The notes under the pieces were generated by a model, which had not been told where the DNA came from, did no database searches, and saw nothing but the letters and a program-made list of their open reading frames with translations. A DNA stretch of 8,841 bases. Source: Candidatus Zhuqueibacterota bacterium (GTDB lineage Bacteria; Zhuqueibacterota; Zhuqueibacteria; Oceanimicrobiales; Oceanimicrobiaceae). Positions 1 to 6,512 of this stretch are shown piece after piece (within the stretch, counting starts at the first letter, position 1; every line of letters starts with the position of its first letter). The stretch covers positions 3,907 through 12,747 of the forward strand of contig JAABYK010000211.1 in the NCBI GenBank assembly GCA_011775825.1, read 5' to 3'. Made by a program: the position numbers and the translations under genes.

Positions 1-2
1 TG

Positions 3-2003
3 ATCGGGGCATTCTTTATCATGTACATCATGGACTTTTCAATCAACGTGTTGACGCTACTGGGAATCGTCCTGGCCATCGGTCTCGTGGTGGATGACGC
101 CATCGTCATGCTGGAGAACATTTACTCAAAAATTGAACAAGGGATGCCGCGCAAATTGGCCGGTTTGAAAGGCTCCAAAGAGGTCTTTTTTGCCATCATC
201 GCCACCACAGTAGCACTGGTTGCCGTATTCCTGCCGGTCATATTTTTACGGGGGTTAACGGGACGATTATTCCAGGAATTTGGTATCGTGCTGGCTGGCG
301 CCGTCGTGATTTCTTCATTTGTTGCGCTATCCTTGACACCCATGCTATCAACGAAACTGTTGAAAACTCGCCAAAAGCACAGCAGATTTTATTATAAAAC
401 AGAGCCATTTTTTAAGCGCCTCACCAGTGGGTACAAGAACACACTTGAGACGTTGATGCAAAAACGCTGGCTGGCATTTGTCATCATAGCGGTTTCGATA
501 ATCATGATTGTTGGGTTCGGTGCCATTCTGCCCTCGGAATTGGCCCCACTCGAAGACAGAAGCGCTTTGACACTGTTTGCCACCGGCCCGGAAGGCGCGA
601 CCTTCGAGTACATGGACCATTATATGGACCGACTCATTCATCTGATTGAAGAGACCGTTCCCGAAAGTGAGGCCATCATAACCGTCACCTCGCCCGGATT
701 TGGCGCCTCGAGCTCGGTCAATTCGGGATTCGTGCGCCTGATCCTGGTAGAACCTGACGAACGTGAACGCTCCCAGCAGGAGATTGCACATCAATTGACA
801 GCGGATGTGAACCAGCTAAGCGGGGCGAGGGTGTTTGTTAAACAGGACGAATCCATCGGACGACGAACGTTTGGTTTGCCCGTGCAGTATGTGTTGCAAG
901 CGCCTAATTTTGAAAAACTCCGTGAAGTTTTACCGCGATTTGTGGAAGAAGCCCGAAAGGAGCCGACGTTTCAGTTTGTTGACTCTGACTTAAAATTCAA
1001 CAAACCTGAATTAAGGGTTGAAATCGATCGCGACCGCGCCCAAAACCTGGGTGTCTCCACCATAGACATTGCTCAAACTTTGCAACTTGCCTTTAGCGGC
1101 CAGCGTTTTGGCTTTTTTATCATGAACGATAAACAATATCAGGTCATCGGGCAAGTGACCCGAGAACATCGCGACGAACCTTTGGATCTTAAATCTCTGT
1201 ATGTGAGAAATCGAAAAGGTGAATTGATTCAACTCGACAACGTCGTGAGTTTGAGCGAGGAAAGCAGTCCGCCACAACTGTATCGTTTCAACCGTTACGT
1301 CTCGGCGACCGTGTCCGCGGCGCTGGCGCGCGGTAAAACCATAGGGGAAGGCATTGAGGCGATGGATAGGATAGCTGAAAACGTCCTTGATGAAACATTT
1401 AGCACCGACCTGGCAGGTTCGGCTCGCGATTTCGCCGAAAGTTCATCAAGCCTTGCTTTTGCTTTTGTGTTGGCTCTGGTGTTGATTTATTTGGTCCTGT
1501 CGGCTCAATTTGAGAGCTTCCGTGATCCGTTTATCATCATGTTTACCGTTCCGTTGGCGCTAGGGGGTGCGCTACTTTCGCTCTGGTATTTCAACCAAAC
1601 CATAAATATATTCAGTCAGATCGGGCAAATCATGTTGATAGGTTTGGTCACGAAAAACGGCATCCTGATCGTGGAATTTGCCAACCAACGCAAGGCTCAA
1701 GGATTACCGCTCATGGAGGCCATCAAAGACGCGGCGGCAGCGCGCTTCCGTCCCATTTTGATGACCAGCTTCTCCACAATCCTGGGGATTTTACCCATTG
1801 CTCTGGCATTGGGCGCCGGTTCCGAGAGTCGAGTTCCCATGGGAATTGCGGTCATTGGTGGGTTGCTGTTTGCCAGTATCCTCACCTTGTTCGTGATCCC
1901 GGCGATTTACTCCTACTTCTCAAAAGAGAAAAAAGAGGAAGAAGTCGAACCGACATACGAAGAAATCGAAGAAGAGAAGGAAGAAGTCGAGTTGGTAAAC
2001 TGA
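3..2003 (+). CDS. RND multidrug efflux transporter, HAE1/AcrB-like, C-terminal part (5' truncated by window edge)
   Basis: This is the inner-membrane, proton-driven pump subunit of a tripartite efflux complex. The frame is open from base 3, so the true start lies outside the window. The 666 visible residues begin in TM4 and run to a natural stop. Visible residues 31-32 are the paired Asp in GLVVDDAIVMLENI, matching the TM4 proton-relay pair of AcrB (D407/D408). The TM10 Lys is at residue 551 in LVTKNGILIVEFANQ, matching AcrB K940. The spacing of 520 residues against 532 in AcrB indicates an intact second half, and about 375 residues should be missing upstream. The TKNGILIVEFAN form suits HAE1 (organic substrates) better than the metal-exporting HME group. 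The last 25 or so residues are a Glu/Lys-rich tail that AcrB lacks. A TolC-family gene follows 139 bp downstream, so they probably work together. The substrate cannot be read from the sequence. Confidence 0.96.
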   Translation: MGAFFIMYIMDFSINVLTLLGIVLAIGLVVDDAIVMLENIYSKIEQGMPRKLAGLKGSKEVFFAIIATTVALVAVFLPVIFLRGLTGRLFQEFGIVLAGAVVISSFVALSLTPMLSTKLLKTRQKHSRFYYKTEPFFKRLTSGYKNTLETLMQKRWLAFVIIAVSIIMIVGFGAILPSELAPLEDRSALTLFATGPEGATFEYMDHYMDRLIHLIEETVPESEAIITVTSPGFGASSSVNSGFVRLILVEPDERERSQQEIAHQLTADVNQLSGARVFVKQDESIGRRTFGLPVQYVLQAPNFEKLREVLPRFVEEARKEPTFQFVDSDLKFNKPELRVEIDRDRAQNLGVSTIDIAQTLQLAFSGQRFGFFIMNDKQYQVIGQVTREHRDEPLDLKSLYVRNRKGELIQLDNVVSLSEESSPPQLYRFNRYVSATVSAALARGKTIGEGIEAMDRIAENVLDETFSTDLAGSARDFAESSSSLAFAFVLALVLIYLVLSAQFESFRDPFIIMFTVPLALGGALLSLWYFNQTINIFSQIGQIMLIGLVTKNGILIVEFANQRKAQGLPLMEAIKDAAAARFRPILMTSFSTILGILPIALALGAGSESRVPMGIAVIGGLLFASILTLFVIPAIYSYFSKEKKEEEVEPTYEEIEEEKEEVELVN

Positions 2004-2073
2004 TTGAATTAAGATCGGTTACCCCACTGTTTTAGTTGACCGTCTGTCACTCAAAACTCGTTTGGAACGTTCG

Positions 2074-2106
2074 AAGCCTTGAATTTGTTTTCAAGGCTTT
2101 CTTTTT
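2074..2106 (+). terminator. Intrinsic terminator or attenuator between RND and TolC genes
   Basis: A perfect 10-bp inverted repeat, AAGCCTTGAA (2074-2083) and TTCAAGGCTT (2090-2099), encloses a 6-nt loop and is followed by TCTTTTT. This is a textbook rho-independent terminator for + transcripts. It ends only 36 nt before the downstream TolC-type start codon, which leaves little room for a separate promoter after it. It may therefore reduce read-through from the pump gene rather than fully separate two units. Confidence 0.85.
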
Positions 2107-2142
2107 AATGGTTGCCTTCTAACAAAACGTGAAAGGATGGAG

Positions 2143-3507
2143 ATGAAATCTCAAGTAATCAGCATCAGTAAACCGGGTTTCTCTCTTGTGAATTTTGGAA
2201 TTCAGATCTGGTTCGGTCTTCTTTTGTTTATGAGACCGGTTTCCCTTCTGGCACAAAATCATGAAAACCTGTCGCTTGAACAGGCAATTGAAATTGGCCT
2301 TAGAAACAACTATTCCATCATTATTTCCAGGAATGAGGCGGACATCGCGGAAAACAACAATTCCCTGGGCAATGCCGGCTTTCTGCCGACATTGGACGCA
2401 ACTGCCAGCACAAACAGAACCAAATTTATCCAAACACGCCAGGAATTTGCTAATGGCCAGACAAATGAGAATGACGGCGCCACGGCCAATTCAAGAGCAG
2501 CAGGAGTCGCTTTGAATTGGACAATCTTTGATGGTCTCAAAATGTTTACCTCCAGGAGTCAGTTCGAGACATTAAGCGACATCGGTGAGCTAAATTCCAG
2601 GATCGCCGTGGAGACCAACGTTGCTCGAATTACGAATGCGTACCACAATATTGTTCAACAGCAGGAGCTACTGAAGGCGCTTCAAGATGCTATCCTAATC
2701 TCCGAAGAGAGGACACGAATCGCAGAAGCACAATATCAGATCGGAAGCGGTTCCCGGCTGGAATGGAATCGAGCAAAAGTGGATTTGATCGCAGACAGTT
2801 CTGCCTATCTACGACAGGAGACGGAGTGGTCTAATGCCAAAAAGGAGCTTAACCGTCTCCTGGCCAGAGATGTTAACACGGAATTCGTCATCGCCGATAC
2901 GATTCTAATCAATCCGAATTTGATTTATGAAGAGCTGAGAGGGATGACATTAGAACAAAACCATACCCTGGGAGTGGCCCGCAAAAATACCCGTCTGGCC
3001 AGGCTGAATTTAAAAGAAGTCCGTTCCGAATGGTATCCGACCATCAGCTTTAATGCGGGTACGGATTTTTCGAGACGCGAGTCCGATGCCGGCTTTTTTA
3101 TACTCGGCCGCGATCTCACCTATGATGTCAACCTGTCTTTTAGTTTCAATCTATTCGATGGCTTCAATACACGCCGAAAATCGCAAAATGCCCAACTTGA
3201 TATTCGGAACAGTGAACTTAGGTATGAGGACATAGAGAGCCAGGTGGAAGCAGAACTGGCAAAGACGTACAAAAGATATCAAACCAGCTTACAAGTGGTC
3301 AAACTGGAAGAAGAGAATGTGCAACTGGCCCGGCAGAACGTTGATATTGCACTGCAGCAGTTCCGCCTGGGCACCATCACTTCGGTGGACTTGCGAGAAG
3401 TGCAGAACAACTTTGTGGATTCGGAAACGCGATTCACGGTCGCACAACTTGAGGCAAAGTTGGCAGAAACCGGGTTGCTTCGATTGAGTGGGCAATTAGT
3501 GCGGTAA
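2143..3507 (+). CDS. TolC-family outer-membrane efflux protein
   Basis: This is an outer-membrane factor: a trimeric beta-barrel with a long periplasmic alpha-helical tunnel that completes an efflux or type I export complex. The 454 residues are normal for the family. Residues 1 to about 37 look like a signal peptide, with a hydrophobic run near 20-36 and likely cleavage after LLA. Two OEP repeats follow, roughly residues 43-230 and 255-445, each mostly heptad-like helix with a beta-strand pair. The second repeat has the typical VNLSFSFNLFDGF strand and the closing helix QFRLGTITSVDLREVQNNF. I chose ATG 2143 because AAAGGA at 2131-2136 lies 6 nt before it. An in-frame ATG at 2137 would adjoin that site and add only two residues. 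The gene follows an AcrB-like pump, its probable partner. No membrane-fusion protein is visible; it is probably upstream of the window. Confidence 0.95.
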   Translation: MKSQVISISKPGFSLVNFGIQIWFGLLLFMRPVSLLAQNHENLSLEQAIEIGLRNNYSIIISRNEADIAENNNSLGNAGFLPTLDATASTNRTKFIQTRQEFANGQTNENDGATANSRAAGVALNWTIFDGLKMFTSRSQFETLSDIGELNSRIAVETNVARITNAYHNIVQQQELLKALQDAILISEERTRIAEAQYQIGSGSRLEWNRAKVDLIADSSAYLRQETEWSNAKKELNRLLARDVNTEFVIADTILINPNLIYEELRGMTLEQNHTLGVARKNTRLARLNLKEVRSEWYPTISFNAGTDFSRRESDAGFFILGRDLTYDVNLSFSFNLFDGFNTRRKSQNAQLDIRNSELRYEDIESQVEAELAKTYKRYQTSLQVVKLEEENVQLARQNVDIALQQFRLGTITSVDLREVQNNFVDSETRFTVAQLEAKLAETGLLRLSGQLVR

Positions 3508-3615
3508 AACAGAGAACTCGCGCCTTAACAATGCTTTTCCCAATTGTTGTAGTTTCACGGTGTTTTGTAGATGTTCCACTAAATCGGACTTTTCAAGATA
3601 AAATGAGAGTTCAGG
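3508..3615. other. Gap after the TolC gene with nothing recognised
   Basis: I see no convincing gene, hairpin terminator or promoter here. On the - strand this stretch lies just beyond the last recognisable HEPN codons (stop at 3616-3618). A frame stays open past that stop almost to the TolC terminus, but its translation does not resemble a HEPN C-terminus. It may be an eroded remnant of that gene. Confidence 0.4.
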
Positions 3616-3843
3616 TTATATCACCTGTTCGAGCAGCGAGAATAGTTCATCTAAAATCATGTGTTCTTGGATAAACGATTCCCAATAGATTTGGCCAAGC
3701 TTTGACGACCTTTTCCACAGCCTGCTGAGCATGGAAACCGAAGATTTCGTCATCAAACATTTTCGAATACATCATTCCACGCAGTGCTTTTAGATCCTTC
3801 TTACCAAGTTTAACATTAGGTGTGCGTGCTCAAGATCGCTCAT
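3616..3843 (-). pseudogene. HEPN-domain protein remnant (toxin-like partner of an MNT/HEPN pair), frameshifted
   Basis: HEPN proteins are small all-helical proteins. Those paired with minimal nucleotidyltransferases often act as RNase toxins. ATG at 3843-3841 opens MSDLEHAHLMLNLV, typical for the family, and GGAGG lies about 7 nt upstream. That frame stops after 17 codons. A one-base shift near 3799-3804 continues as KDLKALRGMMYSKMFDDEIF, then GFHAQQAVEKVVKAW (the hallmark FHAQQAxEK helix), then YPRTHDF. A second shift near 3651-3654 continues as DELFSLLEQVI and stops at 3616. The rejoined reading is about 75 residues, against roughly 120-130 for the family, so the C-terminal helices are lost or eroded. 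The start overlaps the end of the nucleotidyltransferase remnant by 14 nt, a sign of former translational coupling. The assignment rests on recognised family motifs and the reading frames were joined by hand. Confidence 0.78.
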
Positions 3844-4164
3844 AGAGCCACCTCCCTTCTCTTACACCACGTCCAGCGATGTGATTGGCCGAATCTTTCC
3901 ACTTTTCCATTTCTTCTTTACTGTAAACAATCACATCCTTGGGTACACGAAAGGTTCTTGAGGCATTGCGAATTCTGGATATTTCTTCTCGTCTGCTTCG
4001 ATTTGGTCCAAACGACTCTTTTTCAATAATCAGTAAATCTACATTTGATCCTGGCATCTTCATCTCTTCGCGCCAGGGAACCGAACAGGTACACTTGGTC
4101 GGGATTAACCTCCCTTACTATTCTACTAACCATGTTTCTCGACAAGCTGTTTCGTGACTCTCAT
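3830..4164 (-). pseudogene. Minimal nucleotidyltransferase (MNT) antitoxin-like gene, frameshifted
   Basis: MNT proteins share the DNA polymerase beta-type nucleotidyltransferase fold. Those paired with HEPN toxins can neutralise them by nucleotidyl transfer. ATG 4164-4162 reads MRVTKQLVEK. A one-base shift at 4134 continues as MVSRIVREVNPDQVYLFGS, then LARRDE. A second one-base shift within 4054-4064 continues as MPGSNVDLLIIEKESFGP, and the frame then stays open to the stop at 3832-3830. Without repair, only the last 77 codons (4063-3830) are open. The motif GS-x10-DxD is readable but as GS-x10-NVD, so the first catalytic Asp is Asn. Later features are also typical: VPKDVIVYSKEEMEKWKD and a closing REGRWLYERS. 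The true start could instead be ATG 4133. Two indels plus an active-site change argue for a decayed gene rather than sequencing error. Confidence 0.82.
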
Positions 4165-4878
4165 TCAGCGATCGTCGCCGAGATGGTCCGATAAGTCGTG
4201 CAGAGAATCGGCCACTTCCCGCAACACGTTCGGCCAGATGGGTCTCAAAATGCACATTTGATACCAGAGATTTGATACCAGAGATACTTGACACGCTTGC
4301 GCCAGTCGTGAAAGTCCTCGGTCGTTTGAGTCTCGTACGTATCTCGCATTCGCTTGCGCCCGCGTTTATAGACACGCTTAAGTCCATCGGCGAGCGCAGA
4401 AAAATCATGCCCTTGAATGGGCCAGTCAACGACACGCTCTTTGGCCTTTTGTATCGTGTTGGCTACTTCCCCAGCGGTGTCATGTTTATCGAGAATGGTT
4501 TGTTTCGCCTGTTCATGCATGTCTGCCAATTCCTGTCGGATTTCTGCAACGGCCCCATTCTTGAGCTCATTGGGAAAATCCCCGGTTAGCTCATCGAGTG
4601 TCTGCACCATGACCGCACTGTCTCGTATGTCGGCGAGCTGTCTGCCGGCATCGCGAAAGCAAACATCTTCCGAACGATAAACATCATCCCGCGATTTCGT
4701 CACGTACAAGCCGCAGCACGGCTCGCACCTTCTTCAAACACTTGCGTGCATCGTGAACGGCTTCATCGCGGTCGTCGACACCGGTGGTTAACTGTCCCAG
4801 TGCTCTACCGACCTGCTCCGTGGCAATGCGTGTGATGCCGTCCGGCAGGGTTTCCTGATCGTCAAGTCTGTAACTCAT
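4165..4878 (-). pseudogene. CHAD-domain protein, frameshifted and C-terminally truncated
   Basis: CHAD (conserved histidine alpha-helical domain) proteins bind inorganic polyphosphate and often localise to polyphosphate granules. ATG 4878 begins a segment with EAVHDARKCLKKVRAVLRL, a classic CHAD helix with the conserved His. The frame breaks at a GGG run (4688-4690). One base less joins VRDEIA to DDVYRSEDVCFRDAGRQL, the next CHAD segment. The frame then reaches FHDWRKRVKYLWYQ, the second conserved His-Arg-Lys helix. There, an exact 14-bp tandem duplication (4257-4284) throws it out of frame. Ignoring one copy restores ILRPIWPNVLREVADSLHDL and then SDHLGDD, canonical CHAD, before a stop at 4167-4165. 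Family members usually continue GDDHDL and run about 90 residues further, so the C-terminus is missing. The ATG overlaps the stop of the upstream glycosylase-like gene as ATGA. Confidence 0.85.
4257..4284. repeat. Exact 14-bp tandem duplication inside the CHAD pseudogene
   Basis: TTTGATACCAGAGA occurs twice head to tail (4257-4270 and 4271-4284). Fourteen is not a multiple of three. Conceptual removal of one copy restores the CHAD reading frame exactly, so the duplication arose inside the gene, for example by replication slippage, and is one of the inactivating lesions. Confidence 0.95.
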
Positions 4879-5573
4879 CTACCTTTTCTATCGTCGAGCA
4901 TTTCGTTGATTTGGCGTCTGAACTCTCTGGCGCCCCCCTGGGCCGGATGTCGCACCGAAGTGCAACGGACACCCAATTGACTCAAGGCTTCCGTGGCAAC
5001 TTTTCCAACGGCGACGGTCTTTGTTTCGGGAAAAAGCTCCAGGAATTGCGCTAAGACTTTCTGCCCGGCGACAAGTTCTTCGACCTTGGGCTTACGGTTG
5101 CTCAACAAGCCTTTTCTGGACTCATAGGGATGCCAGGCAAAGGCATTCCACAATACGAATTCGTTCGGTTTGATGCCAGAGTTTAGCAGGGCGCCCCAAA
5201 CAATGGTGGCAGTGGGTTCGGTGAACCCCTTGTCCATCTTTTCTGGTTTGCTGGTTCTTTGCGGTTCGAGATCTGGAAAAACATGTTCCGGCAGGATGCC
5301 TTTCTCCATTTGGTAACCGAGCAAGATCCGCTCCGAAGTCATGGCGAGACCGCTGAAATGTCCGCCCTGGTAGCCAACGGCCTCCCCGAGCAAGAGCAGC
5401 TTTGCAGATTTCAGCCTGGCTTCGAGATAACACTCAAGATGGCGCCTGCGAATCTTAGGCCCTTCTCGGCTCAATTCATTATCTCTATCCACATCCTTCC
5501 ATGGATTAAAAACCCCATTAGGAAATGATTGCCTTCTCAACATTGAAACCAGAGTTGTAATGGCTTGGCTCAC
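4875..5573 (-). CDS. Uracil-DNA glycosylase superfamily protein
   Basis: The likely role is base-excision repair, removing uracil or a related damaged base from DNA in the cytoplasm. The 232 residues open MSQAITTLVSMLRRQSFPNG and continue VFNPWKDVD. Motif A is LLLGEAVGYQGGHFSG (residues 60-75), the glycine-rich water-activating loop, in the form GEAxGYxGxxFSG rather than the GQDPY of family 1. NAFAWHP at 143-149 and the C-terminal SVRHPAQGG (207-214) resemble the central Asn-containing motif and the leucine-loop HP motif. The subfamily is uncertain and I cannot name the catalytic residue. The start is GTG 5573, overlapping the upstream TrkA-C stop as GTGA; it keeps the conserved N-terminus. 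An internal ATG at 5543 would remove ten residues. The stop overlaps the CHAD start as ATGA, so this is the middle cistron of a coupled operon. No lesion is visible, unlike the next gene. Confidence 0.88.
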   Translation of the reverse strand: MSQAITTLVSMLRRQSFPNGVFNPWKDVDRDNELSREGPKIRRRHLECYLEARLKSAKLLLLGEAVGYQGGHFSGLAMTSERILLGYQMEKGILPEHVFPDLEPQRTSKPEKMDKGFTEPTATIVWGALLNSGIKPNEFVLWNAFAWHPYESRKGLLSNRKPKVEELVAGQKVLAQFLELFPETKTVAVGKVATEALSQLGVRCTSVRHPAQGGAREFRRQINEMLDDRKGR

Positions 5574-6346
5574 TTTTCAGCCGAATCGTCTTCTTTTTCT
5601 TCCTGTTCTTCTTCGACCTTCTTCTGCTCTTTCACTGCTTCCACATGCTCCATGTCGCCGAGAAATCCCTTTTGCCTTCTGTCCAAGGACTCAATAATGG
5701 CATCCCTGCCATAGAGGATGAGTGTATCATCCGGATAGATCTCGGTGTCACGATTGGGTGCACCAAGATATTTCCCACTTGCACGGTGGATTCCGAGAAT
5801 CAGAACACCCTCGTCTCGGAGATGCAGATCTTTGACCCTTTTATGTGCAAGCCAATCCCTCGATTCGACTTGAAGCTCTGACACTCGATAGTTGCCGGCA
5901 AGTTGAAGAATGCTGGCGTAGTCTTTTATATCCAATTGTGTGTAACGCTTTAAGGCCCAGCTAATTATTCTCGACAGCCGACGATCTACCCATTCACTTT
6001 GAGCCAATACCCAAAGAATGGTGAGTCCGACAATCAGGCTGATGATCTTAATATTTAGAGAACCCGTATCTTTCGAAGAAATAAAGGTAAGGATTAACGA
6101 AGAGATGGCCGTGACAATCCCGGCATTGCCGAGAAGCATGAGCAACAGCACGATCCGTCGACGCACGGGATGCTGCACCACCTTTTCAGCTTCGCCGGTA
6201 GTGAAGCCAACTCCTGTGAACGCGGATCTGGCTTGAAAACGGGCTATTTCCTTTGACATCCCTGTATGTGAAAGAGCAATGCTGGCAATACGCGTCACCA
6301 GAATCGACAGCATCAAAACCAGTAGGAGTGTGATAATCGCAATCAT
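5570..6346 (-). CDS. Membrane-anchored TrkA-C (RCK_C) domain protein
   Basis: This is probably a regulator or component of potassium or other cation handling at the inner membrane. From ATG 6346 it has 258 residues: a TM helix at 2-19, the conserved block ARSAFTGVGFTTGEAE at 39-54, a TM at about 65-88, and a third at about 98-118. A cytoplasmic TrkA-C domain follows (about 150-225) with VKDLHLRDEGVLILGIHR and the NRDTEIYPDDTLILYG turn typical of RCK_C. The last 25 or so residues are an acidic, charged tail. It lacks the NAD-binding TrkA-N domain of standard TrkA/KtrA. RCK_C domains in other proteins bind ligands, including c-di-AMP; that is not shown here. The frame can extend to TTG 6382 (12 more residues), but neither start has a good Shine-Dalgarno sequence. 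I prefer ATG, which sits at the edge of TM1. It is the first gene of the TrkA-C/UDG/CHAD operon. Confidence 0.87.
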   Translation of the reverse strand: MIAIITLLLVLMLSILVTRIASIALSHTGMSKEIARFQARSAFTGVGFTTGEAEKVVQHPVRRRIVLLLMLLGNAGIVTAISSLILTFISSKDTGSLNIKIISLIVGLTILWVLAQSEWVDRRLSRIISWALKRYTQLDIKDYASILQLAGNYRVSELQVESRDWLAHKRVKDLHLRDEGVLILGIHRASGKYLGAPNRDTEIYPDDTLILYGRDAIIESLDRRQKGFLGDMEHVEAVKEQKKVEEEQEEKEDDSAEK

Positions 6347-6454
6347 ATCTATAAAGAAAATCAAATTGTCCCAAAACGGCAAGAGATTTTTTTGCTATTA
6401 GGTAGGGTCGATCCTTTGAGAATGTTTTGGGGGTCAGTTTTAAACAACTACATA

Positions 6455-6489
6455 CAAAAAATCCCCGAAGTGTCCAATCTCCGGGGATT
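6455..6489 (-). terminator. Intrinsic terminator of the acylase gene
   Basis: Read on the - strand, AATCCCCG (6489-6482) pairs with CGGGGATT (6467-6460) across a 14-nt loop, and the following bases extend the T run to six or more (A run 6455-6460 on +). It begins 24 nt past the acylase stop. It separates the acylase transcript from the TrkA-C operon on the same strand, so that operon needs its own promoter within about 6347-6454. I see only weak candidates there. Confidence 0.85.
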
Positions 6490-6512
6490 GCGATTGTTGA
6501 CAAAACTTGCCG

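Noticed and set aside
348..794. A 148-codon - strand open frame
   Set aside because: It is antisense to the conserved RND pump coding region and has no recognisable motif.
3830..4063. A 77-codon intact small gene on the - strand
   Set aside because: Upstream frames encode the missing VYLFGS half of the same nucleotidyltransferase, so this is the tail of a broken gene. Its ATG lies inside the active-site loop.
4272..4589. A 105-codon + strand open frame with a hydrophobic translation
   Set aside because: It is the mirror of the CHAD coding sequence. The opposite strand explains it through conserved CHAD motifs.
3616..4700. Programmed ribosomal frameshifting as the explanation for the frame changes
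   Set aside because: There are too many shifts in different genes, with no consistent slippery heptamer plus downstream structure. One lesion is a 14-bp duplication, which frameshifting cannot explain.
4118..4709. Two overlapping - strand open frames (154 and 105 codons) as separate genes
   Set aside because: Both are pieces of one CHAD gene separated by the 14-bp duplication and a one-base shift. Neither has its own start context.
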